Shown here one piece after another: positions 46,073 to 54,453 of a stretch of 64,000 nucleotides of DNA. Both the position numbers and the translations under genes were made by a program. The notes below the pieces were generated by a model. It was given only the letters and a program-made list of their open reading frames with translations, was not told where the DNA came from and searched no databases. The stretch's first letter is position 1. Every line of letters begins with the position of its first letter. Where the stretch lies: positions 84,405 through 148,404 of the forward strand of contig CAZNLJ010000009.1 in the NCBI GenBank assembly GCA_964573725.1. Reading direction: 5' to 3'. Source of the stretch: UBA6168 sp964573725 (GTDB lineage: Bacteria; Bacteroidota; Bacteroidia; Chitinophagales; Saprospiraceae).

Positions 46073-47221
46073 TCACCGTGCCGGTATCGGGGGCCGGGGA
46101 TCCGGCGGCGGCAGGTAAAGGGCACCGCCGATGGTATCCTGGCGGGCACCGGTGACGGTGGACAGGCAATTGGGGACGGCGAGCAGCCTTTGCAGGCCCA
46201 GGAGGGCCATCAGGGCGGCTTCCTTGAAATGGATGGCAGCCGGATCGGCCGTGTCGGGTTTCAGCTCCGGCAGGTAGGCCGCAAGGAGGTCCAGGAGATA
46301 GGCGTGGAAGCCGCCGCCGCCGGTGACCAGTAGGCGGATGGGGCCTTCGGCGGGCAAGTGGCCCGCAGTCCGTAGGTTGGCCAGGGCCCGGCAGACCTGG
46401 AAGGCGATGTGGTGGCAGGCCGTGGCGGAGCGGTCCGCCACCGGGGCGTCATAGGCCAGCAGCGGCGTCACCAGGTGCTCCCGGACCCATTGGTTCGAAA
46501 GGGACTTGGGGTAGGGGGCATCGAAGTAAGGAAGGCGGTTGAGCTGCTCCAGCAGGTCCTGCCGGACCACGCCCCGGGCCGCCAGCTCCCCGTTCCGGTC
46601 GTATTCCAGGCCGACGAGGCCGGCCAGGGCATTGAGCAGTTGGTTGGCACCGGTCACATCGAAGGCGATGAAGCCGTCCGGATGGGGACAGGAGATGTTC
46701 GCGATCCCGCCGAGATTGAGGTAGCCGTCATATCCGGGATACAACCACCGGTCGGCCATCGGGGCGAGGGGGGCGCCCTGCCCGCCCATGGCGACATCCG
46801 AGCTGCGGAAATCACACACGACCGGATACCCGGTGGCGGCCGCCAGGGCCGCTCCGTCTCCTATCTGCAGGGTGAATCCGCGGGCCGGTTCATGATGGAC
46901 CGTATGGCCATGGGACGCGATGCAGTCGACCGGTCCGGCGGCGGGATGCTCCGCCAGGAACCGGCGGACCAGCTCGCCCAGGTACCTGCCGAACGCCGCA
47001 TGCGCCGCCGCCAGCTCCAGCCCGCCGGCATCCGGAAGCCGCCGCAGGCGGGCCTGCCATTCCGGGAGGAAAGGCAGGGTGTCCGCCGCCTCCAGTTCCC
47101 ATGCTTCCACCCGGAAATGATGGGCGGAGCGCTCCGGAATCCGGAAACGGCACATCGCCAGGTCCAGCCCGTCCAGCGAACTGCCGGACATCAGCCCCAG
47201 GCATCGGTAGGTCGTGCGCAT
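46073..47221 (-). CDS. anmK: Anhydro-N-acetylmuramic acid kinase
   Basis: This 382-residue enzyme recycles peptidoglycan by opening 1,6-anhydro-MurNAc and phosphorylating it to MurNAc-6-phosphate with ATP. The N-terminus LGLMSGSSLDGLDLAM carries the ATP-binding phosphate loop of the family, followed by CIASHGHTVHHEP and NLGGIANISC, and the VTGGGGFHAYLL segment near residue 300. Length is normal. It lies 12 bases after a cytochrome c lipoprotein gene on the same strand and is probably in one unit with it. No murQ is seen nearby. Confidence 0.95.
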   Translation of the reverse strand: MRTTYRCLGLMSGSSLDGLDLAMCRFRIPERSAHHFRVEAWELEAADTLPFLPEWQARLRRLPDAGGLELAAAHAAFGRYLGELVRRFLAEHPAAGPVDCIASHGHTVHHEPARGFTLQIGDGAALAAATGYPVVCDFRSSDVAMGGQGAPLAPMADRWLYPGYDGYLNLGGIANISCPHPDGFIAFDVTGANQLLNALAGLVGLEYDRNGELAARGVVRQDLLEQLNRLPYFDAPYPKSLSNQWVREHLVTPLLAYDAPVADRSATACHHIAFQVCRALANLRTAGHLPAEGPIRLLVTGGGGFHAYLLDLLAAYLPELKPDTADPAAIHFKEAALMALLGLQRLLAVPNCLSTVTGARQDTIGGALYLPPPDPRPPIPAR

Positions 47222-47233
47222 CCCCGGGGCAGC

Positions 47234-47569
47234 TTAGGACTTGCGGAGTTGCTCCACATACTTGGCGACGGCCTCGATTTTTTCCTCGTTGAGCAAGCCT
47301 TTGAAAGGGGTCATGGCGTTGCGGCCGTTGGTGATGACCTGGATGCGGTCCTCCAGGGAAAGTTGGGACGTCTGGAGGTTGAATGCCCCGCTGGCGCCCA
47401 TGTCGCCGTATACCCCGTGACAGGTGACGCAATAGGTCTTGTAGATTTTTTCGCCGTCCACCGCTTTGGCGGGCCGGGCGGCGACCGCCTGCTGCCCGGC
47501 ATCGGAGGAAGCGGACCCACAGGCGAGGAGCAGGGTCGCCCAGGCGAAAGGCAGGATAATCTTTTTCAT
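47234..47569 (-). CDS. c-type cytochrome lipoprotein
   Basis: This 111-residue protein has a lipoprotein signal ending LLLAC (lipidated C17) and a short flexible linker, followed by a single class I cytochrome c domain. The heme-binding motif is CVTCH (C47, C50, H51); the axial methionine is probably in NAMTPFKG. The C-terminal helix EEKIEAVAKYVEQL is typical. It would carry electrons in the periplasm, tethered to a membrane. ATG 47569 was chosen as it starts the signal peptide. It precedes anmK by 12 bases, and a GC-rich hairpin lies in its leader. Confidence 0.92.
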   Translation of the reverse strand: MKKIILPFAWATLLLACGSASSDAGQQAVAARPAKAVDGEKIYKTYCVTCHGVYGDMGASGAFNLQTSQLSLEDRIQVITNGRNAMTPFKGLLNEEKIEAVAKYVEQLRKS

Positions 47570-47599
47570 ATTTCCGATATTTGTTGACTGAAGGAGGAC

Positions 47600-47623
47600 G
47601 GGCTGCCCGCCGACGGGCAGCCC
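47600..47623. promoter_or_regulatory. GC-rich perfect hairpin in a divergent region
   Basis: GGGCTGCCCG (47600-47609) and CGGGCAGCCC (47614-47623) form a perfect 10-bp stem with a 4-base loop. It lies between the start codon of the cytochrome gene (47569) and the beginning of the priA frame (47633). A T run is missing, so it is more likely a leader structure than a terminator. Confidence 0.4.
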
Positions 47624-47632
47624 CCGGCAAAT

Positions 47633-50287
47633 ATGCTCCAAAGTTATTGTTTTAAAAAAAGACTTTGTACGATTCCGGCAAGTCGGTTTTTTTTTGAACG
47701 GTGCCGCACCGGGTCGGCCCGTTTTCCCGACACGCCGGCCGGCAGCCGGACATCCGCCGGCCTCCAAAAACGCAGCCTATTGGAAACCAGCCTGCATCCC
47801 GCCCCGCACGACGGCCCGTACGCCGATGTCATCCTGCCGCTGGCGGTGGGAAAGCCCTATACCTATGCCGTACCGGCGGACTTGGCGGCGGTGGTGCGGC
47901 CGGGTATCCGGGTGGAGGTCCAGTTTGCCGGCGACCGCTTGTATGCGGGGATGGTCCTGCGGGTGCACGGACAAGCGCCCGCCCATCGGACGCGGGCCAT
48001 CCTTTCGTCGTTGGACGCGGAGCCCTTGCTGACGGAAAACATATTGGCTTTCTGGGAGTGGTTGTCCGCCTACTACGGCTGCTCCCTCGGGGAGGTCATG
48101 GAAGCCGCCCTGCCGGCCGGCCTGAAGCTCAGCAGCGAACGTCGCTTGGTCCTGTGCGAGGACTATGCCGGGGACCCGGTGGCGGGGCTGTCGGACAAGG
48201 AATACCTGGTGTACGAGGCGTTGACCTTCCAGGAGACGCTGACCATCGACGAGGTCCGGCAGCTGCTGCAGCAGAAGACGGTCATGCCGTTGGTGAAGCG
48301 GCTGATCGACCGGCGGGTCATCGTCCTGCAGGAGAGCCTGACGGAAAGCTACCAGCCGAGGAAGGTCTCATGTGTGCGGCTGGCCAAGCCTTACCGGGAC
48401 GATCCCCGGAGCTTGCAGGATGCGTTCGGCCTTTGCACCCGCTCCGAGCGGCAGACGGCGGCCCTGTTGGCCTATGTGCAGCTCCGGCGGCAGCAGGGCG
48501 GGGAGGAATCGGTCCTGCGCGCCCGCTTGTACGAACAGGCGAAGGTCGATGCGGCCGTATTGGCGGCCATGGCCCGGAAAGGCATCTTTGAGCTTTTCGA
48601 GCGGGAAGTCAGCCGCTTCGGCGGCTACGAGGAGACCCTGGCTGCGGCCGAAGTGCTGACCGAACGGCAGGAAGCGGCCCTGGCGGCCATCGATTCCCAT
48701 TTCGGCGCCGGCCGGACCGTCCTGCTGCACGGGGTGACGGGCAGCGGTAAGACCAACATTTACCTGAAGTTGATCGAAGCGGCCCTGGCACGGGGGGAGC
48801 AGGTGTTGTACCTGTTGCCGGAGGTGGCCCTGACGGCCCATGCCGTCGGCCGTTTGCAGCGGCATTTCGGGGATCGGATCGGCATTTACCACCACCGGGT
48901 CAGCCCGCAGGAAAGGGTGGAGCGGTGGTTGTCCGTCCGGGGCCCCGCGGTATCCGGCGGGCCCGCGGCACCCTGTATCCTCGGGGCCCGTTCCGCCCTG
49001 TTCCTGCCGTTCACCCGGCTCGGACTGGTCATCGTGGACGAGGAGCACGATTCCTCCTTCAAGCAGACGGAGCCGGCACCCAGGTACCACGGCCGGGATG
49101 CCGCGATCTACCTGGCCCATCTGCATGGGGCGAAGGTGTTGCTGGGTACGGCTACCCCATCGGTGGAAAGCTATCGGCACGCCCGTTCCGGAAAATACGG
49201 TTTGGTGGAGCTGACCGAGCGCTTCGGCGGATTGGCGCTTCCGACGGTGGAATTGGTGGACATGCGGGCGGAGGCGAAGGAGCGGCCCCTGCAAAGCCAT
49301 TTCTCGATTCCCTTGCTGGAGCGGATCAAGGAAACGGTCGCCCGGGGCGAGCAGGTGATCCTGTTCCGAAACCGCCGCGGCTACGCACCGACCTTCCGGT
49401 GCCAGACCTGTGGCTGGCATGCAGCCTGCATCCATTGCGACGTCAGTCTGACCTACCATCAAATCCGGCGGCAGCTGTTGTGCCATTACTGCGGCTACCA
49501 GGCGGCGGTGGCCACCCATTGTCCGGCCTGCGGCGGAACGGAGCTCAAGATGCAGGGTTTCGGAACGGAAAAAATCGAGGACGAACTCAAGATCTACCTG
49601 CCGGACGCCCGCATCGGGCGGATGGATTACGACACGGTCCGCGGCAAGGATGCCCTTTCCCGGCTGCTGAACGACTTCGAGGAAGGCCGCCTGGATGTGC
49701 TCATCGGGACACAGATGGTGACCAAGGGACTGGATTTCGGAAATGTGGGGTTGGTGGGGGTGGTCAGTGCCGACCAGTTGCTGCAGTTTCCGGATTTCCG
49801 GGCGACGGAACGGGCGTTCCAACTGATGGTACAGGTGGCGGGCCGGGCCGGTCGCAAGGAAAAACGCGGCAGTGTCCTCATCCAGACCAGCCAGGTGTCC
49901 CATCCGATTCTCCGGGATGTGATCGGGCACGATTACCGCTCCTTCTATGATCGGGAGATCCAGGAGCGGGAGGCCTTCCAATATCCCCCCTTTGCCCGGC
50001 TGATCAAGGTGACCTTGCGGCACAAGCGGCCGGAAGTGTTGAATGCCGGCACCCTTTTTTTTGCGGACCTACTGCGGCAGGCTTTGCAGGATCGCGTACT
50101 GGGGCCCTCGATACCGCCGGTCGGCCGGGTCAGGAACCAGTTCCTGTTGGATATCATGATCAAAATGGAGATGGATTCCGCCTTGTGGATGCGGGCGAAG
50201 CAGGTGGTGTCGGCGGCGGCGGAGGCGATGCGGCAGCGGGAAGGCTGTTCCGGTATCCGGGTACAGGTGGATGTCGATCCGTATTGA
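47633..50287 (+). CDS. priA: Primosomal protein N' (replication restart helicase PriA)
   Basis: This protein of up to 884 residues is the 3'-5' superfamily 2 helicase that restarts stalled forks. Visible are the N-terminal DNA-binding part (DVILPLAVGKPYTYAVP), Walker A GVTGSGKT, Walker B DEEH, the zinc cluster CQTCGW..CIHC..CHYCGY..CPACGG, and the C-terminal helicase motifs (GTQMVTKGLDF, QVAGRAGRKEKRG). The first ATG is at 47633, but the first 49 codons look unlike PriA and contain promoter-like T runs. The TTG at 47780 would give 835 residues, close to the usual length, and is probably the true start. It is divergent from the cytochrome gene. Confidence 0.93.
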   Translation: MLQSYCFKKRLCTIPASRFFFERCRTGSARFPDTPAGSRTSAGLQKRSLLETSLHPAPHDGPYADVILPLAVGKPYTYAVPADLAAVVRPGIRVEVQFAGDRLYAGMVLRVHGQAPAHRTRAILSSLDAEPLLTENILAFWEWLSAYYGCSLGEVMEAALPAGLKLSSERRLVLCEDYAGDPVAGLSDKEYLVYEALTFQETLTIDEVRQLLQQKTVMPLVKRLIDRRVIVLQESLTESYQPRKVSCVRLAKPYRDDPRSLQDAFGLCTRSERQTAALLAYVQLRRQQGGEESVLRARLYEQAKVDAAVLAAMARKGIFELFEREVSRFGGYEETLAAAEVLTERQEAALAAIDSHFGAGRTVLLHGVTGSGKTNIYLKLIEAALARGEQVLYLLPEVALTAHAVGRLQRHFGDRIGIYHHRVSPQERVERWLSVRGPAVSGGPAAPCILGARSALFLPFTRLGLVIVDEEHDSSFKQTEPAPRYHGRDAAIYLAHLHGAKVLLGTATPSVESYRHARSGKYGLVELTERFGGLALPTVELVDMRAEAKERPLQSHFSIPLLERIKETVARGEQVILFRNRRGYAPTFRCQTCGWHAACIHCDVSLTYHQIRRQLLCHYCGYQAAVATHCPACGGTELKMQGFGTEKIEDELKIYLPDARIGRMDYDTVRGKDALSRLLNDFEEGRLDVLIGTQMVTKGLDFGNVGLVGVVSADQLLQFPDFRATERAFQLMVQVAGRAGRKEKRGSVLIQTSQVSHPILRDVIGHDYRSFYDREIQEREAFQYPPFARLIKVTLRHKRPEVLNAGTLFFADLLRQALQDRVLGPSIPPVGRVRNQFLLDIMIKMEMDSALWMRAKQVVSAAAEAMRQREGCSGIRVQVDVDPY

Positions 50288-50654
50288 GGTCCCTGCGGCC
50301 CTGATCTTCCGGTTTTTGCACCGGTTCGGCCGCGGGCGGGTATGTTTGTTCCTGGTGGTTTCCTTCCGTTGGACCGAGCTTGGTCGGGAGGTCGTGCCGG
50401 CCTCCCTTGGGGAAACAAGCAAGGGTCGTCGAATAAAAAGGAAATCCAAGGCACCTTCGGAGAACTCGAAATAAAGCGTTCTCATCCATTCCTTGCGCAT
50501 GCCTACCCTTCGTTTGCAATCAGTCCGTTGTTGCAAAGCCACCCATCGGAGTTTGCCAATGACCAACCGTTTGTGCGGGCAATGGAACGCCTGCAGACAG
50601 CGCTTCCCTGTGCTCAGGTCGGTGGTTCACAAGGTCAACGACTGATGAAGCACC
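50288..50654. other. Gene-free stretch after priA
   Basis: No coding frame of merit. It is AT-richer than the flanks and leads into two repeat blocks (50655-50770 and 50853-51081). The whole gap from priA to the GH18 gene is about 1.1 kb, the largest in the window. Confidence 0.45.
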
Positions 50655-50770
50655 GCTTCCGCACCACAATCCGGCAAAATCAGGAATAAATGTAACCTTC
50701 GGTTTTCCACGGTCCTGCTTGTGTTGAAAGTTGCCAAGGAGCTGCAACGCGCCGTGAAAAGGGGGCGGGG
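50655..50770 (+). repeat. Short intergenic repeat, copy D1
   Basis: About 116 bases that match 63579-63700: GCTTCCG, GCAAAATCAGGAAT, ACCTTCGGTTT, TCCTGCTTGTGTT, AAGTTGCCAAGGAGCT and CGCCGTGAAAAGGGG recur in the same order. Its left end (GCTTCCGCACCACAA) is like the terminal motif of the longer A/B/C repeats, copy C of which begins 80 bases downstream. It has no coding potential. Confidence 0.7.
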
Positions 50771-50852
50771 CGAAGCCCTGTACCCTAAAAAATCTTTCCC
50801 CGCGGTCGGCGGCCGCTTTTTCCAGGAGGTGGGCGGCGCCGGTCATATCAAT

Positions 50853-51081
50853 AGCTACGCATAACGGGAGGGTCTTTATGGCGCTTCCCGTCTTTTGGAC
50901 AGGACGGCCGGCGGCGCGCCCAAGCGCGCCACCGGCCGTCCTAAGGAAAATTTTTTGCAGCCCCGCGCCCTTTTTAGTGCAGGCCGTATCACTTCAGCGG
51001 GTTTGACGACTAAAAAAAAGAGGAAATCAATGTTTTGTAATTAATTATTTTGTAGGGTTGAGGTGAGGTGCGGAAGATGCG
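50853..51081 (+). repeat. MITE-like intergenic repeat, copy C (left-truncated)
   Basis: Same family and orientation as 970-1217, lacking the first 75 or so bases with the left terminal repeat. The right end on the minus strand reads CATCTTCCGCACCTCA. The centre is the best-preserved hairpin of the family: AGGACGGCCGG (50901-50911) with 50932-50942, and inside it GGCGCGC (50913-50919) with 50924-50930, followed by an A/T run. 51082-51390 shows no gene. Confidence 0.75.
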
Positions 51082-51390
51082 TTATCAAGATCACCGTCGG
51101 TCGTTTCGTCTCGGACCTATTAGTATGACCGCATCATTTTGAATTCAAAAACAGGCTGTAAAATTAGCTGATCATTAAGGGGCCGGACCACGAACCAAGG
51201 TTGGCAGCGTGGGGAACGGGCTGGAAGAACCGACGAGGTGGAGGTGGTAGCGAGGATACTGCGCAGCTGTCGGATCTCCGGTCGGATTTCTGTCGACGGC
51301 AGTCGGCTGCAGCGGCACTTCAACCAGGTCGGTTCGTTCGCGTCCAAGGTCAGGGGCGGGCATTCTTTCGGGAAGGCAGGCGGCGGGAAA

Positions 51391-52839
51391 CTAATGCCGC
51401 CGGAATTTGGGTTGTTTCCTTTTTTTCCCTTTTTGACGTTTACGGCTTTTTACATCGGGTTGGAGACCGTCGGTGATACGGGGGGCGAAGGTCCTGTACC
51501 GGACAAGGACGGGGCGCATGGACAAGGCGGCCAGGGGCGGGGGCGGGTCGGAATCGACGAAGGGCGCATCCGCTTCGCACAAGGTATGGGCGAGCACCCT
51601 GGCGAGGGGGGTGTCGTCCACCGTACCGGGGCAGGCCGCATCCTCGACGCAGTCGCCGGAGATATCCCAGACGATGGCGCCGCCCAATTGATGGCGGAGG
51701 ATATAGCGAGCCTTTTGGGCGACGGATTGTTCGTCCTCGAAGCTGACGAAGGTGTTGACTTTTTTTCCCTGGAGGTAGGGCGCCTGGGCGATGCTGTCCC
51801 AGCGATAATGGAACTGGGTCATTTTGGGAAGGATATTGTAGTACATCGGCGTGCCGCCGTCTTCGGGGAAGGTGTATTTGTCCTTGGTTCTTTTGGAGCT
51901 GACATGCAGGTCGGGGGTCCCATTGGTCTGCAGGGTACGGCCGTAGAAAGCGATTCCGATATTGACCTTATGGGGCGGGACGCCGTAGACGTCCAGCAAG
52001 CGGGAGACGGAGCTGTGGAGGTCGAATCCTTCCAGGCCCTTGCGGGGTGGGAAGAGGGGGGCATGATGGTTGGTCATGCCGTAGTTGCCGCCGTAGAAAT
52101 CATAGGTCATGAGGTGGATGAAATCGAGGAGGGGAGCGACCTGGCTCCAATCGATGGCCGCGAGGCGGACGGGAGCCACACCGAAGGCGGCGGTGAGTTG
52201 GGGGCGGCGGCCGAGTCGGGGAGTCAGGGCGTCGAGGGAGTCCCGGATTTCCCGGAGGAGGAGGGTGAAGTTCGCGCGGTCGTCGCTTTTTCCTTTTTGG
52301 GGGCCGTAGCCGGGGTATTCCCAATCGATGTCTATGCCGTCGACTTGGTAGAATTCGACGATACGTCGGCAATCGGAAGCGAACCGGCGTCTTTTGGCCG
52401 GATGGGCGGCGATGGCGGAGAAATGGGAGGAGAGGGTCCAGCCGCCGATGGAGACCAGTACCTTCAGGCCGTTCCGGTGGGCATGGTGGACGAGGGAGGT
52501 TTTGGCGCGGTGCCAGCGTTTATCGCCGAAGCCGGATTGCCTGCGGTAGGTCGGAGGAGCCTCTTCGGTGAGTTCCCCCAGCAGCAGTATCTTGTCCGCG
52601 ACCGGATCGAAGGGGCGGACGCTGCCGTCGGGGAGGGGTTTGAAGAAGGCGTAGTTAAGGGTGCTGTAGTGATGGTAGGCGATGTTTTCCGGTCGGATGA
52701 GCTTATTGCGGGAATACCATTTCCAACTTGGATAATAGGCGGCGACTTCGCGGCAGGGTTGGGCGGACAAGTCCGCCGGAAGCCAGGCGGCGAGGAGCGT
52801 CAGCGTGTGTAGGAGCAGGCGTGTTGCGGTGTGTTTCAT
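51391..52839 (-). CDS. Glycoside hydrolase family 18 (chitinase-like)
   Basis: This 482-residue protein has a signal peptide (cleavage near DLSAQ) and a GH18 barrel. The SIGGW strand (residues 130-134) and the catalytic DGIDIDWE (D168, D170, D172, acid E174) are complete, so it should cleave beta-1,4-N-acetylglucosamine links in chitin, glycoproteins or related glycans. VLVSIGGWTLSSHFS and the later MTYDFYG motif are also typical. The C-terminus is a strongly basic tail (KSRKRQKGKKRKQ) of unknown use. No binding module or T9SS signal is seen. It is transcribed towards the repeat island, after an aldehyde dehydrogenase gene. Confidence 0.93.
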   Translation of the reverse strand: MKHTATRLLLHTLTLLAAWLPADLSAQPCREVAAYYPSWKWYSRNKLIRPENIAYHHYSTLNYAFFKPLPDGSVRPFDPVADKILLLGELTEEAPPTYRRQSGFGDKRWHRAKTSLVHHAHRNGLKVLVSIGGWTLSSHFSAIAAHPAKRRRFASDCRRIVEFYQVDGIDIDWEYPGYGPQKGKSDDRANFTLLLREIRDSLDALTPRLGRRPQLTAAFGVAPVRLAAIDWSQVAPLLDFIHLMTYDFYGGNYGMTNHHAPLFPPRKGLEGFDLHSSVSRLLDVYGVPPHKVNIGIAFYGRTLQTNGTPDLHVSSKRTKDKYTFPEDGGTPMYYNILPKMTQFHYRWDSIAQAPYLQGKKVNTFVSFEDEQSVAQKARYILRHQLGGAIVWDISGDCVEDAACPGTVDDTPLARVLAHTLCEADAPFVDSDPPPPLAALSMRPVLVRYRTFAPRITDGLQPDVKSRKRQKGKKRKQPKFRRH

Positions 52840-52926
52840 TCCGGTCGGCGATAGGGAGCGGGTCTGTTGGCGAATAATGGGTTCAAGGGATTTCCGGCGG
52901 GGTCATCGGGCGGGGTGGCCGCTTGG

Positions 52927-54357
52927 TCAGAGCCACTTGATGGTCAGGTCCATGATGCGTTGTTTGATGGCGGTATAGGGCGGTTTGAAAAGTTCCGTCG
53001 GTCCCCAGGTATGTTGGCGGTAGACGGCGCGGGCATTGGAAAAGGACTCGAACCCATGCCGTCCGTGGGCTTTGCCGATACCGCTGCCATTGATGCCGCC
53101 GAAGGGCAGGTCGGGGATGAAGTAATGGAGCTGGGCGTGGTTGATACAGGAGCCGCCGGCACGGGTTTGCTGCAGCAAGGTGCGGACAGTCCGCCGGTTG
53201 CGGCTGAAGATGCTCATGGTCAGGGGGCGTTCCCGTTCGTTGATGAAACGGATGGCATCGGACAAGTCCCGATAGGGGAGGACGGGCAACAGGGGGCCGA
53301 AGATTTCTTCCTGCAGGACCAGGGCATCTTCCGGTACCTGGGTGAGGATGGTGGGGCTTACGAAGGGCAGGTTGTCGGCGGATTCCCCGCCGTGATAACA
53401 GACGGCACCCTTGGCGCGGGCGTCCTGGAGCAGGCGGCGGATCCTTTCCGCATGGGCCTCGTTGACGAGGTGGGCGAGGGAATCGGATTGGGCCGGCCGG
53501 TCGCCGTAGCTGTCCGCCAGGGCGGACCGAAGGTGTTCGAGGAAGCGGTCGGCGACTTTTTCGTGGACGAGGACGTAATCCGGGGCGACGCAAATTTGGC
53601 CGCAGTTGGCGTATTTGGCGCGGGCGGTCCGTTCCGCGGCTTGGGCGAGGTCGGCGGTATCATCCACGATGGTCGGCGATTTGCCGCCGAGTTCCAGGGT
53701 GACGGAAGCCAGGTGCCGGCTGGCGGCTTGCATGACCAGGCGGCCGATGGCGGGGGAACCGGTGAAGAAGATGTGGTGGAACGGGAGTTCCAGCAGTGCC
53801 TTTGCGGTATCGGCCTCTCCTTCCACGACACAGATCTCGGCGGGATCGAACACTTCCGCCACGATTTCCGCGATGAGGGCGGACGAGTGGGGGGTCTTTT
53901 CGGAGGGTTTGAGGATGACGCAGTTGCCGGCTGCAACAGCGGAAATCAAGGGCAGGAAAGACAGGTTGAAGGGGAAGTTCCAGGGGGAGATGATCAGGCA
54001 GCACCCTTTGGGTTCGTATTGGATCCAGGAGGCGGAGCCGGCGAAGGCCAGGGGGGTGGGGACCCTTTCCGGGTACATCCAGCGGCGGAGGTTCCGCCGG
54101 GTATGCCGGATGGCGCTGGTGACCGGGAAGATTTCCACGGCATCCACTTCGAGGGGAGGTTTGCGGAAATCCGCCCACATGGCGGCCTTTATTTTCGGGC
54201 GGTACCGAAGGATGGCCTGGTGGAGCCGGTCCAGTTTCTGCAGGCGTTGCCGGGCATGGGTGGCACCGACCTGGCGGTAGTGGGCGGACTGCCGGCCGAA
54301 GAGCTCTTGCAGCCGGCCGGCGGCAGGGCCGGCGGATATTGACGGTATGGGTTCCAT
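52927..54357 (-). CDS. Aldehyde dehydrogenase (ALDH3-like)
   Basis: This 476-residue NAD(P)-dependent enzyme oxidises aldehydes to acids. Family marks are SPWNFPFNL (N127), FTGSPAIG (198-205), the general base E222 in LELGGKSP, and the catalytic cysteine C256 in NCGQICVAPDY. The C-terminal EEIFGPLLPVLPY and LPFGGINGSGIG are also present. The short N-terminus and overall size fit the class 3 group, such as fatty aldehyde dehydrogenases. ATG 54357 was preferred over an upstream in-frame start because it fits the family length. It follows the ZnuA-like gene by 96 bases on the same strand; its substrate is unknown. Confidence 0.93.
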   Translation of the reverse strand: MEPIPSISAGPAAGRLQELFGRQSAHYRQVGATHARQRLQKLDRLHQAILRYRPKIKAAMWADFRKPPLEVDAVEIFPVTSAIRHTRRNLRRWMYPERVPTPLAFAGSASWIQYEPKGCCLIISPWNFPFNLSFLPLISAVAAGNCVILKPSEKTPHSSALIAEIVAEVFDPAEICVVEGEADTAKALLELPFHHIFFTGSPAIGRLVMQAASRHLASVTLELGGKSPTIVDDTADLAQAAERTARAKYANCGQICVAPDYVLVHEKVADRFLEHLRSALADSYGDRPAQSDSLAHLVNEAHAERIRRLLQDARAKGAVCYHGGESADNLPFVSPTILTQVPEDALVLQEEIFGPLLPVLPYRDLSDAIRFINERERPLTMSIFSRNRRTVRTLLQQTRAGGSCINHAQLHYFIPDLPFGGINGSGIGKAHGRHGFESFSNARAVYRQHTWGPTELFKPPYTAIKQRIMDLTIKWL

Positions 54358-54453
54358 AGGATCCGGGCAAGGTGGTTGTGAGGAAGCGGGCTCCAAAAGT
54401 AGCTCAAAACCGTGGTTCGGCCAAGCGGGTGGCGGGGGATTCGCGGGCGGAAG

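Noticed and set aside
50520..50846. Minus-strand frame of 108 codons over repeat D1
   Set aside because: It runs through a repeat whose second copy does not keep the frame.
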